Source: an uncultured Alphaproteobacteria bacterium (GTDB taxonomy: Bacteria > Pseudomonadota > Alphaproteobacteria > UBA11222). From it: a DNA stretch of 64,000 nucleotides. Where the stretch lies: the NCBI GenBank assembly GCA_947258435.1, contig CAMYID010000015.1:1-64000 (forward strand), in the 5' to 3' direction. Position numbers and translations under genes: made by a program. The number at the start of each line of letters is the position of its first letter. The first letter of the stretch is position 1. Of the stretch, positions 34,664 through 43,114 are shown piece by piece. Below the pieces are notes generated by a model, which saw only the letters and a list, made by a program, of their open reading frames with translations, did not search any database and was not told where the DNA came from.

Positions 34664-35323
34664 ATGGTTTGCGGTAACCGGATGGGGTCATTGCTGCACG
34701 CAATGACAAGAATAGCTTTTGTCTTTTTGTTGGGCTGTTTTCCGGCCTCTCACCCTCTATCGGCGGATCCGTTCCTGGCGGAGCCCCTGATTGTCGGGCT
34801 CGATGTGGGGGAGGGCATTTTCCGGCTTCATCTGCTGGCGCAGAATGTCGGCGACATTGCACCGCATGCCGATGCCGTTGAACGGTATCGCGATGGCGTC
34901 GGGGCGGCGGGCAGACAGGCGACCGCGCCCGCGATCAAGGCGGAAACCGGTTTCGACCCGAGATCGGGGCATTCGGAAAAACTGGTCATTTTGTTTACGG
35001 TGGCTGCGGCACGGGCGGTGCTCGATCTGAGCTATTTCTATGCGGCTGAAGCGGAAAAGGAGGGGCGGCGCTTCCATGAACGCGGCGTGTGGCAGGCCTA
35101 TCGCAACGGGCGGCAGGTTGACCGGGGCAGCTTCATTTCAGACTCAGACGATGGGTATTTTCGGCTGTTGATCTCGCCCCGTGCGCCGTTTGATCGGCTG
35201 GAGCTGAGCGCCACTCCCTATATTTCCGAGGATGGTGTGGACATAGCGCCGGGACTGATCCTTACCGATTCGAGTGATTTTCTGTTGCGCCGTATCGCTT
35301 ATATCTCGGCCCCGCCGCAGTGA
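34664..35323 (+). CDS. Secreted hypothetical protein
   Basis: Unrecognised, 219 residues from ATG 34664, which lies after GGGGGGAAATGCG. An N-terminal signal (MTRIAFVFLLGCFPASHPLSA) with a possible lipobox-like LLGC is present if the later Met (residue 14) starts translation. The mature part looks like an all-beta, non-enzymatic domain, with a RRFHERGVWQAYRNGRQVDR segment. Divergent from mmcB by about 80 bases. No domain identified. Confidence 0.55.
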   Translation: MVCGNRMGSLLHAMTRIAFVFLLGCFPASHPLSADPFLAEPLIVGLDVGEGIFRLHLLAQNVGDIAPHADAVERYRDGVGAAGRQATAPAIKAETGFDPRSGHSEKLVILFTVAAARAVLDLSYFYAAEAEKEGRRFHERGVWQAYRNGRQVDRGSFISDSDDGYFRLLISPRAPFDRLELSATPYISEDGVDIAPGLILTDSSDFLLRRIAYISAPPQ

Positions 35324-35425
35324 TCTGCCTGTATTATTTTTTCCGTTTGATGTTAGCTTGGAGCAATCTGACGGCATCTGGTGAAACAGGTGCCGCCCAC
35401 AAGCTGACGTCAAATGGAAATTCAC

Positions 35426-36199
35426 ATGACAGGACGGGTTGAAGGTAAAGTTGCATTTGTCACCGGCGCTGCCCAGGGGCTTGGACAGGCCATGGCGATG
35501 ATGTTTGCGCGCCATGGGGCGAAGGTTGCCCTGACCGATATTAACGGGCCCGGACTTGAGGCCGCGGTTGCTGCAATCAATGCGGAACTGCCCGGCGCGG
35601 CAATCGGCTTTGAACATGACGTGACCGATGAAGCGCGCTGGCAGGAAGTTTTGGCCGACACCGCCAACCGCTTTGGCGGGCTGCATATTCTGGTCAATAA
35701 TGCCGGTGTGGCGAGTACGCAGTCCGTTGAGGATGAGACCTACGAAAACTGGCGGAAAGTGCATGCGATCGATCTCGACAGCGTGTTCTTCGGCTGCAAA
35801 TACGCAATTCCTCACATCCGGTCCGCCGGTGGCGGCTCGATCATCAATATTTCCTCTATTTCAGGGATCATCGCGGGTCACAACCTCGCCGCCTATAACT
35901 CCGCGAAGGCGGCGGTGCGGCATTTCACGAAATCCGTGGCGCTGCATTGCGCCAGGCGGCGATATAATATCCGCTGCAATTCGATCCATCCCGTTTTCGT
36001 GGCAACCCCGATACTTGACGGGCTGACCGGCAGTATGAACCGGGAAGAGGCACATGAAAAACTGGGGCGCCAGGTGCCGCTCGGGCGGATAGGGGAGCCT
36101 GACGATATCGCTTATGGTGCATTGTATCTTGCCAGTGACGAATCGAAATTCATGACCGGCGCGGAACTCAAGATCGATGGCGGCATCAGTGCCATGTAA
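35426..36199 (+). CDS. SDR-family oxidoreductase
   Basis: Classical short-chain dehydrogenase, 257 residues. Cofactor motif TGAAQGLGQA at 13-22, NNAG, Ser in NISSISG and the catalytic Tyr-x-x-x-Lys in AYNSAKAA; Asp in LTDINGPG after beta-2 suggests NAD(H) preference. The C-terminus GAELKIDGGISAM is typical. Substrate not predictable (glucose/3-oxoacyl/steroid-type relatives). ATG 35426 follows GGAAATTC; an upstream ATG at 35414 has no ribosome-binding site. Confidence 0.9.
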   Translation: MTGRVEGKVAFVTGAAQGLGQAMAMMFARHGAKVALTDINGPGLEAAVAAINAELPGAAIGFEHDVTDEARWQEVLADTANRFGGLHILVNNAGVASTQSVEDETYENWRKVHAIDLDSVFFGCKYAIPHIRSAGGGSIINISSISGIIAGHNLAAYNSAKAAVRHFTKSVALHCARRRYNIRCNSIHPVFVATPILDGLTGSMNREEAHEKLGRQVPLGRIGEPDDIAYGALYLASDESKFMTGAELKIDGGISAM

Positions 36200-36235
36200 G
36201 CCCGCGCGCATGGCGCGCTGTCAGGGATATCGGCA

Positions 36236-37564
36236 ATGGATTCCATAACGTCGGAAAAGATCGTTGAATGGTGGGCGCTGACCCTGCAATGGGTGAATGA
36301 CAGTCTGTTCAGCGTGGCGGCCGGATGGCAACTGCTCGTCCTGCTTGCGGGGCTTGGGCTTGCGTCCCTGCTTGTCAGGCCGGTGCGAAATTTGCTGGCG
36401 GCGCAGCAACCGGGTTTCCTGCACCGTCATGCCCTGTTTTCCCGGGGGGTTGAAAAATTTCTTGCGCAGTTCCGGTTTATTGTCTGGCTTTTGCTGAGTT
36501 TCAGTGCGGTCGAGATAGCCGGGGCCATGGGGTGGCCGCACCGGATTCTGACGATTGCGACAAGCCTGCTCGCGGCCTGGGTCGTGATTCAGATAGCCTC
36601 GGCTTTTATTGGCAACCGTGCGCTGGCACAGATATTCGCGGCATTTGCCTGGACAATTGCCGCGCTCAATATTCTGGGCTGGTTACAGCCGGTGGCGCAC
36701 ACCCTTGACGGGATCGCGTTTCAGGCCGGGGAGTTCCGCTTTTCGCTGCTGATGCTTGGCAAGGCCTTGCTGGTGATCGGGCTGCTTTTATGGCTTGCGG
36801 TGGTCTTTTCGGCATTCGTCGAACGGCGGCTGAAGGGCAGCAAGGATCTCAGCCCGGCAATGCAGGTGCTGCTTGGCAAGCTGGTGAAGCTGGCATTGAT
36901 CGTGATCGCCATCCTTGCCGGGCTTGGCGCGGTGGGAATCGATATCACCACGCTTGCCATCTTCACCGGGGCGCTGGGATTCGGGATCGGCTTTGGCATG
37001 CAGAAGGTCGTTTCCAATCTGGTCAGCGGACTTATTCTGCTGCTCGACAAATCGATCAAACCGGGCGACGTCATCACGATCGGCGATACCTATGGCTGGG
37101 TTAATTCGATGGGCGCGCGTTATGTGTCGCTTGTGACCCGCAATGGTATCGAATATCTGGTGCCCAATGAGGACCTTATCACGCAGCAGGTGGAAAACTG
37201 GTCCTATAGTAACAAGCTTGTGCGGCAGGAAGTGATATTCGGCGTGTCCTATCATGCCGATATCCGGCTGGCCATGCGCCTGGCGATGGAGGCGGCGGGC
37301 GAAACGGACCGCATTCTGCGCGAGCCAAAGCCGAACTGCTTCATCCGGGGATTCGGGGACAGCTCGGTCGATCTGATCCTGCGTTTCTGGCTGCATGACC
37401 CCAAAGATGGCGTCGCCAATCTGAAAGGGGCCGTGCTGCTGGCGTTGTGGGACAAGTTGCACGAGAACGATATCGAAATCCCGTTCCCGCAGCGCGACCT
37501 GCATTTGCGCAGTGCCGAACCGTTGCCGGTGCGGCTTGACGAAAGGGAAAACGGCGGCGTTTGA
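36236..37564 (+). CDS. MscS-family mechanosensitive channel
   Basis: Membrane channel of 442 residues: about five to six hydrophobic helices in the first 250 residues, then the MscS pore and beta domain with GALGFGIGFGMQKVVSNLVS and the LLLDKSIKPGDVITIGDTYG linker. Releases solutes on hypo-osmotic shock. Length exceeds E. coli MscS by about 150 residues because of extra N-terminal helices. It starts 37 bases after the SDR gene. Confidence 0.92.
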   Translation: MDSITSEKIVEWWALTLQWVNDSLFSVAAGWQLLVLLAGLGLASLLVRPVRNLLAAQQPGFLHRHALFSRGVEKFLAQFRFIVWLLLSFSAVEIAGAMGWPHRILTIATSLLAAWVVIQIASAFIGNRALAQIFAAFAWTIAALNILGWLQPVAHTLDGIAFQAGEFRFSLLMLGKALLVIGLLLWLAVVFSAFVERRLKGSKDLSPAMQVLLGKLVKLALIVIAILAGLGAVGIDITTLAIFTGALGFGIGFGMQKVVSNLVSGLILLLDKSIKPGDVITIGDTYGWVNSMGARYVSLVTRNGIEYLVPNEDLITQQVENWSYSNKLVRQEVIFGVSYHADIRLAMRLAMEAAGETDRILREPKPNCFIRGFGDSSVDLILRFWLHDPKDGVANLKGAVLLALWDKLHENDIEIPFPQRDLHLRSAEPLPVRLDERENGGV

Positions 37565-37616
37565 GCGAATGCACCGCCCAAAAGGGCGCAGGCTGTGCTG
37601 AACTGACGGTTGCGGG

Positions 37617-37644
37617 TTGCGTCTGTCTCGCAGAACGCTATATT
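37617..37644 (+). promoter_or_regulatory. Promoter of tRNA-Ser
   Basis: TTGCGT (37617-37622), 16 bases, TATATT (37639-37644), ending 11 bases before the tRNA 5' end: close to the sigma-70 consensus at a proper distance. Confidence 0.6.
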
Positions 37645-37655
37645 CCCGCACGCAA

Positions 37656-37748
37656 GGATGGGTGGCCGAGTGGTCGAAGGCGCACGCCTGGAAAGTGTGT
37701 AGGCGGTGACGAGCCGTCTCGTGGGTTCGAATCCCACCCCATCCGCCA
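37656..37748 (+). tRNA. tRNA-Ser (anticodon GGA)
   Basis: Acceptor GGATGGG pairs with CCCATCC, discriminator G then encoded CCA. Anticodon stem CACGC/GTGTG around loop CTGGAAA gives anticodon GGA (reads UCC/UCU). A long variable arm, with GGTGACGAGCCGTCTCG, and T-loop GTTCGAA are clear. Confidence 0.96.
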
Positions 37749-37856
37749 CGCCCGGTTCAGACTCGCGGAGCCGGAATATGCGGTGCGTTTGACGACATTG
37801 GGGTGCCGCGCGAAATCCCAGATGACAAACAGACATTCCGTTTGTAGCCTGGTTGC

Positions 37857-38693
37857 ATGTCGAGCCTGCCTTGGAGTGATCAAGAGAATGACCTGATCGT
37901 CGCAGATTACTTTGCGATGCGGGCAGATGATATTTCGGGGCGGCACTACAGCAAAGCAGAGCATCGGCGCAGGCTGCTGCCGCTGCTGAATGATCGCTCT
38001 GAAGGATCGGTTGAATTTAAGTACCAGAATATCAGTGCAGTTCTGAAGGGGCTCGGCGAAGACTGGATCCCCGGTTACAAGCCTGCTTTCAATTTCCAGA
38101 TGGCTCTTGTCGATGCGGTAGCGCGCTGGTTGGCCTCAAACCCGGTCGGGCTTATCGATCAACCCGGGCTGAGTTCCCGAGATAGTCTGCGAGAGGTGGG
38201 GCAACTTTGGATCGGGCCGGCGCCGACATTGTCGAATAAACCTCCGCCCCAGGAGCTTGAGCAGACTCTGCATATTGCTCAGAAGTTTGACGTTGCCGGC
38301 AGGGATGCGCGTAACCGCGCGCTGGGGCGGGCCGGGGAAGAGCAGGTGTTGCTGTATGAGCAGGCTGCATTACGTTTTGAGGGGCGCGATGATCTGGCGC
38401 GCAACGTGCGATGGGTGTCCGAAGAAGAGGGAGATGGTGCGGGTTATGATATTGCCAGCTTTGCGCCGGATGGCCGTTCGCGTCTCATCGAGGTGAAGAC
38501 AACAAATGGTTGGGAACGCACACCTTTTTACATCAGCCGCAACGAACTGGCAGTTGCAGAAGAGCGGCGCGTGGACTGGTGCTTGTTCCGGCTGTGGAAC
38601 TTTTCGCGTGAACCGAAAGCATTTGTGCTGCATCCGCCGCTGGATGCACATGTTTCGCTGATCGCAACGTCTTTTCAGGCGAACTTTGATTGA
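37857..38693 (+). CDS. DUF3883 (NO VEIN-type) nuclease-like protein
   Basis: 278 residues. An N-terminal module (1-95, WSDQENDLIVADYFAMRADD ... NISAVLKGLGEDWIPGYKP) and a C-terminal DUF3883 domain (about 150-265) with the PD-(D/E)xK-like residues GEE at 160-162, Asp198 (GYDI) and Glu212/Lys214 (IEVKTT). Such modules are found in restriction-like and defence-linked proteins, but no such role is shown here. It lies 108 bases beyond tRNA-Ser, a common integration point, although no repeat of the tRNA end, integrase or other mobile gene was found. Start ATG 37857 has only a weak ribosome-binding site. Confidence 0.8.
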   Translation: MSSLPWSDQENDLIVADYFAMRADDISGRHYSKAEHRRRLLPLLNDRSEGSVEFKYQNISAVLKGLGEDWIPGYKPAFNFQMALVDAVARWLASNPVGLIDQPGLSSRDSLREVGQLWIGPAPTLSNKPPPQELEQTLHIAQKFDVAGRDARNRALGRAGEEQVLLYEQAALRFEGRDDLARNVRWVSEEEGDGAGYDIASFAPDGRSRLIEVKTTNGWERTPFYISRNELAVAEERRVDWCLFRLWNFSREPKAFVLHPPLDAHVSLIATSFQANFD

Positions 38694-38884
38694 GGGGCAG
38701 CCGGATGCGCCATGCCGGCGAAGGCTATCTGCTGTGCGGCATATCGTGGGGCTGTCAGTTCTTGTAGCGACCTTTCCATGCACCCGCTTCCCTCTGTTCC
38801 AGGTGTCGTTGCAATCGGTTTTTGGCGAAGTTCCCCTTTCTTTTCTGGTAACTTTTGCAATCTGTGCTGTTTTTGCGGCGCATT

Positions 38885-38905
38885 ATATGCTGCAATGCAG
38901 CATAT
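38885..38905. promoter_or_regulatory. Perfect 21-bp palindrome upstream of the ATP-grasp gene
   Basis: ATATGCTGCA - A - TGCAGCATAT: 10-bp arms with one central base, no mismatches, centred 44 bases before the chosen start of the ATP-grasp gene. No T-run follows, so it is more like an operator for a dimeric regulator than a terminator. The regulator is unknown. Confidence 0.6.
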
Positions 38906-38938
38906 CGTATTGTGTGTCTGTACAGGGAAGGACAAGGA

Positions 38939-40426
38939 TTGCGGGGCGAGGCTGAACGCTTTTTTGATGAGTTGGGGGCGGTGGAGAATCCGCGCGCGGC
39001 ATATCGCCTGCTGGCGGAGTGGTTGGCGAATACGCCGCCGGAAATTTTCGAAAAACGGCGCCAGAACGCTGAAATCCTGTTCCGCCGGATCGGCATTACC
39101 TTTGCCGTCTATGGCGATGGCGGCGACCCTGAGCGGATCATCCCTTTCGATGTGATTCCCCGTCTCCTCGACGCCGAGGAATGGCGTTTCCTGGTGCGCG
39201 GGCTTGAACAGCGGGTCAATGCGCTGAATGCTTTTTTGCATGATGTTTATCATGAACGGGAAATTCTGCGCGCCGGCGTGGTGCCCGAACAGCTTGTGTT
39301 TCAGAACGCGTCTTTCGCGCCTGAGATGTGCGGTGTGTCGGTGCCGCGCAATGTCTATACGCAGATTGCCGGTATCGACATGGTGCGAACCGGCGAGAAG
39401 GAGTTTTTCGTTCTCGAAGACAATGTGCGTACCCCGTCGGGTGTATCCTACATGCTTGAAAACCGGGAAATGATGATGCGCCTGTTTCCCGACCTGTTCG
39501 CGCAGCACAGGATCGCGCCTGTCGAACAATATCCCGAAGCGCTGCTCGAAACGCTGCAATCGGTGGCGGGGCCTTATTGCGATGGCGAGCCGGTGGTAGC
39601 CGTGCTGACGCCGGGTCATTTCAACAGCGCCTATTTTGAGCATTCTTTCCTTGCCGACCAGATGGGGGTCGAACTTGTCGAGGGGAGCGATCTGTTTGTG
39701 CGCGATAATTTCGTCTTCATGCGGACGACACAGGGGCCGCAGAAGGTCGATATTCTGTATCGCAGGATAGATGACGGTTTTCTCGACCCGTTATGTTTTC
39801 GCCCCGATTCTGCATTGGGTGTGCCCGGGCTGATGAATGCCTATCGCGCGGGCACTATCAATCTCGCCAATGCGGTGGGAACCGGAATTGCGGATGATAA
39901 AGAGATTTATATGTATGTGCCCAAGATGATCAGCTTCTATCTCGGTGAGGAACCGATCCTCAAGAATGTGGCGACATATGCCTGCGGTGACCCCGATACT
40001 TGCGCCTATGTGCTTGAGAATCTGTCCGAGCTTGTCGTCAAGGAAGTGCATGGATCGGGGGGGTACGGGATGCTGGTTGGCCCTGCATCGACCCGAGAGG
40101 AATGTGCCGACTATGCCGAGCGGATCAAAGCCAATCCGGGCGGTTTTATCGCGCAGCCGACCCTGTCGCTCAGTACCTGTCCGACTTTTGTCGGCAGCGG
40201 GGTCGCGCCGCGGCATGTGGATTTCAGGCCCTTTGTTCTGAGCGGCGACAGGGTGCGGATCGTGCCCGGCGGATTGACGCGCGTTGCATTGAAGGAAGGC
40301 TCGCTGGTGGTGAATTCAAGTCAGGGCGGGGGCACCAAGGATACCTGGGTGCTTGAGGCGTCAGAGGCGCCGGCCGGTCCCGCGGATGCAGCATCATCGC
40401 CTGTGGATACGAGCATGGAGCAATAA
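38939..40426 (+). CDS. Circularly permuted ATP-grasp type 2 protein
   Basis: Cytoplasmic ligase-like protein of 495 residues (CP_ATPgrasp_2, formerly DUF404/DUF407). N-terminal ELGAVENPRAAYRLLAEWLA, the TPPEIFEKRRQNAEILFRRIG helix, the GITFAVYGD strand and later FVLEDNVRTPSGVSYMLENR and SELVVKEVHGSGGYGMLVG match the family; the order of the ATP-grasp motifs is permuted. The predicted chemistry is peptide or amide-bond formation; the product is unknown. No ATG is available: TTG 38939 follows AGGGAAGGACAAGGA. First gene of the four-gene cluster with alpha-E, transglutaminase and Anbu. The stop overlaps the next ATG by one base (TAATG). Confidence 0.88.
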   Translation: MRGEAERFFDELGAVENPRAAYRLLAEWLANTPPEIFEKRRQNAEILFRRIGITFAVYGDGGDPERIIPFDVIPRLLDAEEWRFLVRGLEQRVNALNAFLHDVYHEREILRAGVVPEQLVFQNASFAPEMCGVSVPRNVYTQIAGIDMVRTGEKEFFVLEDNVRTPSGVSYMLENREMMMRLFPDLFAQHRIAPVEQYPEALLETLQSVAGPYCDGEPVVAVLTPGHFNSAYFEHSFLADQMGVELVEGSDLFVRDNFVFMRTTQGPQKVDILYRRIDDGFLDPLCFRPDSALGVPGLMNAYRAGTINLANAVGTGIADDKEIYMYVPKMISFYLGEEPILKNVATYACGDPDTCAYVLENLSELVVKEVHGSGGYGMLVGPASTREECADYAERIKANPGGFIAQPTLSLSTCPTFVGSGVAPRHVDFRPFVLSGDRVRIVPGGLTRVALKEGSLVVNSSQGGGTKDTWVLEASEAPAGPADAASSPVDTSMEQ

Positions 40427-41370
40427 TGTTAAGTCGTACGGCCGACAATCTGTACTGGTTGTCGCGTTATATGGAGCGAGCGGAAAATCTCGCCCGTATT
40501 CTCGATGTCGGGCTGCGTATGTCCATGTTGCCGCATCTTGAAGGCGGTGCGGTCAGCGAATGGCGTTCAACGCTTGCCGCGGCAGGCGGTCTTGCGGGAT
40601 TTGATGCGCATTTTGATGAAACCACCGCCCAGCATGTGGTGGAATATCTCGCCTTTGATCCGCAGAACCCCTCAAGCATCCGCAATTGTATCAAAGTGGC
40701 ACGTGAAAACGGTCGTGCGGTGCGCACCGCATTGACCGGCGAAATGTGGGAAAGCCTGAATGCTACCTGGCTCGAACTCGCTGATGTTCATCCGCAAAAT
40801 CTCGAGCGTGGGGAGATTGCGGCTTTCCTCGACTGGGTCAAGGAGCGCTCCTTACAGTTCCGGGGCAGCGCATATGGTTCGATGCTGCGCAATGACGGTT
40901 TCTTTTTCACCCGCCTTGGCACCTTCATCGAACGTGGCGATAACACGGCGCGCATTCTCGATGTGAAATATCACGTGCTGCTGCCGCAGACAGAGCGGGT
41001 TGGCGGCAGTCTGGATCATTATCAATGGGCGGCGATCCTGCGCTCTGTCTCCGCGCTTGGCAGCTATCATTGGGTCTATCGCGATAATCTCAAGCCGTGG
41101 CAGATTGCTGAACTGCTGATATTGCGGCCCGAAATGCCCCGTTCACTGAGCGCCTGTCTGGCGGAGGTGAATAATTATCTCGACCGGCTGGCATTGGCTT
41201 ACGGGGCGACCGGCGAAACCCAGCGGCTTGCCGGGCAGTTGCATGCCGAGCTTCGCTATGGCCGCATCGATCAGATTTTCCAGGCCGGGCTGCATGAGTT
41301 TCTGACCGATTTTATCGGCAAGAACAGGCATCTGAGCAGCGAAATTTCAACGCAATATCTGATTGGATAG
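40426..41370 (+). CDS. Alpha-E domain-containing protein (DUF403)
   Basis: 314 residues, all-alpha protein of the alpha-E family (DUF403) that always travels with circularly permuted ATP-grasp genes. Visible family segments: MLSRTADNLYWLSRYMERAEN at the start (20 residues quoted in two parts: MLSRTADNLYW, LSRYMERAEN), FFFTRLGTFIERGDNTARILD and HWVYRDNLKPWQIAELLILR. Proposed partner of the ATP-grasp ligase; no independent activity known. ATG overlaps the previous stop. Confidence 0.9.
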   Translation: MLSRTADNLYWLSRYMERAENLARILDVGLRMSMLPHLEGGAVSEWRSTLAAAGGLAGFDAHFDETTAQHVVEYLAFDPQNPSSIRNCIKVARENGRAVRTALTGEMWESLNATWLELADVHPQNLERGEIAAFLDWVKERSLQFRGSAYGSMLRNDGFFFTRLGTFIERGDNTARILDVKYHVLLPQTERVGGSLDHYQWAAILRSVSALGSYHWVYRDNLKPWQIAELLILRPEMPRSLSACLAEVNNYLDRLALAYGATGETQRLAGQLHAELRYGRIDQIFQAGLHEFLTDFIGKNRHLSSEISTQYLIG

Positions 41371-41376
41371 TCACCC

Positions 41377-42210
41377 ATGCTGCTGCAGATCGAACATGAT
41401 ACCTTTTATCGCTATGACGCGCCGCTGCGTTACACGATCCAGACATTGCGGCTCAGCCCGAAAAATGAGCCGATGCAACAGATTATGCGGTGGCGGATTG
41501 AGACAAACCAGAATGGGTTCATGCCGCAGTGTGAGGATTCTTTCGGCAATATCACCCATACCCTGGCGATAGACCGCCCGCACGACTATGTCAGCGTCAA
41601 AGTGAGCGGAGAGGTGCTGACCCGCGATACAGGCGGTGTATTCGGTTTCGGGACTGAAACTATGCCTGTTGCCGTATATCTGCGCGAAACAGACCTCACC
41701 GCGGCGGACGCAGCCATGACAGAGTTTGCCGAACAGCTGCGTAGTGGCAGTCGCGGGGCGGATTTGTCCGAGATCGAGCTGATGCACAGATTATGCGAGG
41801 CAATTGCCGATACGGTTGCTTACCGTATCGGCGAGACGCATTCGGAGACAAGCGCCGCCAGGGCCTTTGCCCAGCAGCAGGGGGTTTGCCAGGACCATGC
41901 GCATATTTTTGTCGCCTGCGCCCGGCGGCTCGGTGTGCCCGCCCGCTATGTCAGCGGCTATATGTTTCATGATCCCCACGGCGCGGAGGGTGAGGCGGCG
42001 CATGCCTGGGCGGAAGCCTATATTCCCGATCTGGGCTGGGTGGGGTTTGACCCATCGAACCGCCAGTCCCCGACCGAGGCCTATGTCCGGATGGCGGTCG
42101 GTCTGGACTATCGTGGCGCCGCGCCGATTCTGGGTTTGCGGCATGGCGGTGGCGAAGAAGACCTGGAAGTCAAAGTCCGGATTTCGCAGGCCCACTCGGT
42201 CAATCAATGA
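41377..42210 (+). CDS. Transglutaminase-like cysteine peptidase
   Basis: 277 residues with an N-terminal beta-rich domain (1-100, LLQIEHDTFYRYDAPLRYT) typical of the BTLCP/transglutaminase_N type and a papain-like core with a full triad: Cys171 (QGVCQDHAH), His209 (AAHAWAEAY) and Asp225 (GFDPSNR). Probably cleaves or rearranges peptide bonds made by the neighbouring ligase, or acts on the same substrates; this is inference from operon context. Six bases separate it from the alpha-E gene. Confidence 0.9.
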   Translation: MLLQIEHDTFYRYDAPLRYTIQTLRLSPKNEPMQQIMRWRIETNQNGFMPQCEDSFGNITHTLAIDRPHDYVSVKVSGEVLTRDTGGVFGFGTETMPVAVYLRETDLTAADAAMTEFAEQLRSGSRGADLSEIELMHRLCEAIADTVAYRIGETHSETSAARAFAQQQGVCQDHAHIFVACARRLGVPARYVSGYMFHDPHGAEGEAAHAWAEAYIPDLGWVGFDPSNRQSPTEAYVRMAVGLDYRGAAPILGLRHGGGEEDLEVKVRISQAHSVNQ

Positions 42211-42289
42211 TTAAACCGTCGCTTGTAAAGTAACCTGGTCCACCCCATCTCTGCGCTGCGTTGTGCGTACTTTTTTGGAGATTTGTTCG

Positions 42290-43045
42290 GTGACATATTG
42301 TGTTGGCCTGTTGACCCAAGACGGTCTGGTCATGTTGGCGGATACGCGAACAAATGCCGGGATCGATCACATATCCTGTTTTCGCAAGCTGTATGCGTGG
42401 GAAGCGCCCGGAGAGCGGGTAATCGCCGCGGCCGCCGCCGGCAACCTCGCGATCACCCAGGCGGTGATCAACCTTGTCGAGGAAGGGGTTGAGAACCCCG
42501 CAACCGGCGAAGCCGAGACCATTCACAGCGTGCAGAGCATGTTTGGCGCCGCGCAGCTGTTCGGTCGCGCATTGCGCAGCGTTTATGACAGCGACGCCCA
42601 GTCAATGCAGTCACGCGATGCGGAATTCAGCGCAACGTTCCTGCTGGGCGGTCAGGTGGCCGGCCGGAATGTGCGGCTGTTTCATATCTATTCAGCGGGC
42701 AACTTCATCGAAGCGACACCTGACACCTCGTTCTTCCAGATCGGTGAGCATAAATACGGCAAACCTATCCTTGATCGGGTATTCAGCTTCAATACGCCGC
42801 TCGTCGACAGTGTGAAGCTGGCGCTGATCTCGATGGACTCTACCCTGCGCAGTAATCTCAGCGTCGGCATGCCCTGTGATCTGCTGGTTTACAGGCGTGA
42901 TACGATGGCAATCGAGACCACCTACCGGATTGATGAAACTGACCCTTATTTTCTCGGCCTGCGGGATTTATGGTCGGATGCCTTGCGTACAGCCTATCTT
43001 GCAGTACCCAATCCGCCCTGGATGGGTGGCCAGGGTGAGGCATAG
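42290..43045 (+). CDS. Proteasome-type protease (Anbu, peptidase family T1-like)
   Basis: 251 residues; a proteasome beta-subunit-like Ntn hydrolase of the Anbu type. Removal of the initiator Met would expose Thr (MTYCVGLL), with Asp18 (LADTRTNAG) and Lys33 (FRKLY) forming the T1/D17/K32 site seen in mature proteasome subunits. GTG 42290 is chosen because it follows GGAG at 9 bases and gives this exact N-terminus; the 9-residue longer frame would bury the Thr. Known Anbu structures form open helical or dodecameric assemblies. Last gene of the four-gene cluster, 79 bases after the transglutaminase. Confidence 0.92.
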   Translation: MTYCVGLLTQDGLVMLADTRTNAGIDHISCFRKLYAWEAPGERVIAAAAAGNLAITQAVINLVEEGVENPATGEAETIHSVQSMFGAAQLFGRALRSVYDSDAQSMQSRDAEFSATFLLGGQVAGRNVRLFHIYSAGNFIEATPDTSFFQIGEHKYGKPILDRVFSFNTPLVDSVKLALISMDSTLRSNLSVGMPCDLLVYRRDTMAIETTYRIDETDPYFLGLRDLWSDALRTAYLAVPNPPWMGGQGEA

Positions 43046-43114
43046 CGATCCGTGGTCCGGCGCCGGATCGTTTCAGGCGCCGGTAATTTCTGGTAGCTGC
43101 GGCCCTCTATCGGT

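Noticed and set aside
37638-37964. Minus-strand ORF with GWDSNPRDGSSPPTH-like text
   Set aside because: Antisense to tRNA-Ser, a standard spurious ORF in many genomes.
38847-38858. Possible sigma-54 promoter GGTAACTTTTGC before the ATP-grasp gene
   Set aside because: GG to GC spacing is 8 bases rather than the required 10, so the -24/-12 pattern is not met.
37656-38955. Integrated element bounded by a repeat of the tRNA-Ser 3' end
   Set aside because: No copy of the tRNA end was found downstream and there is no integrase, so only the location is suggestive.
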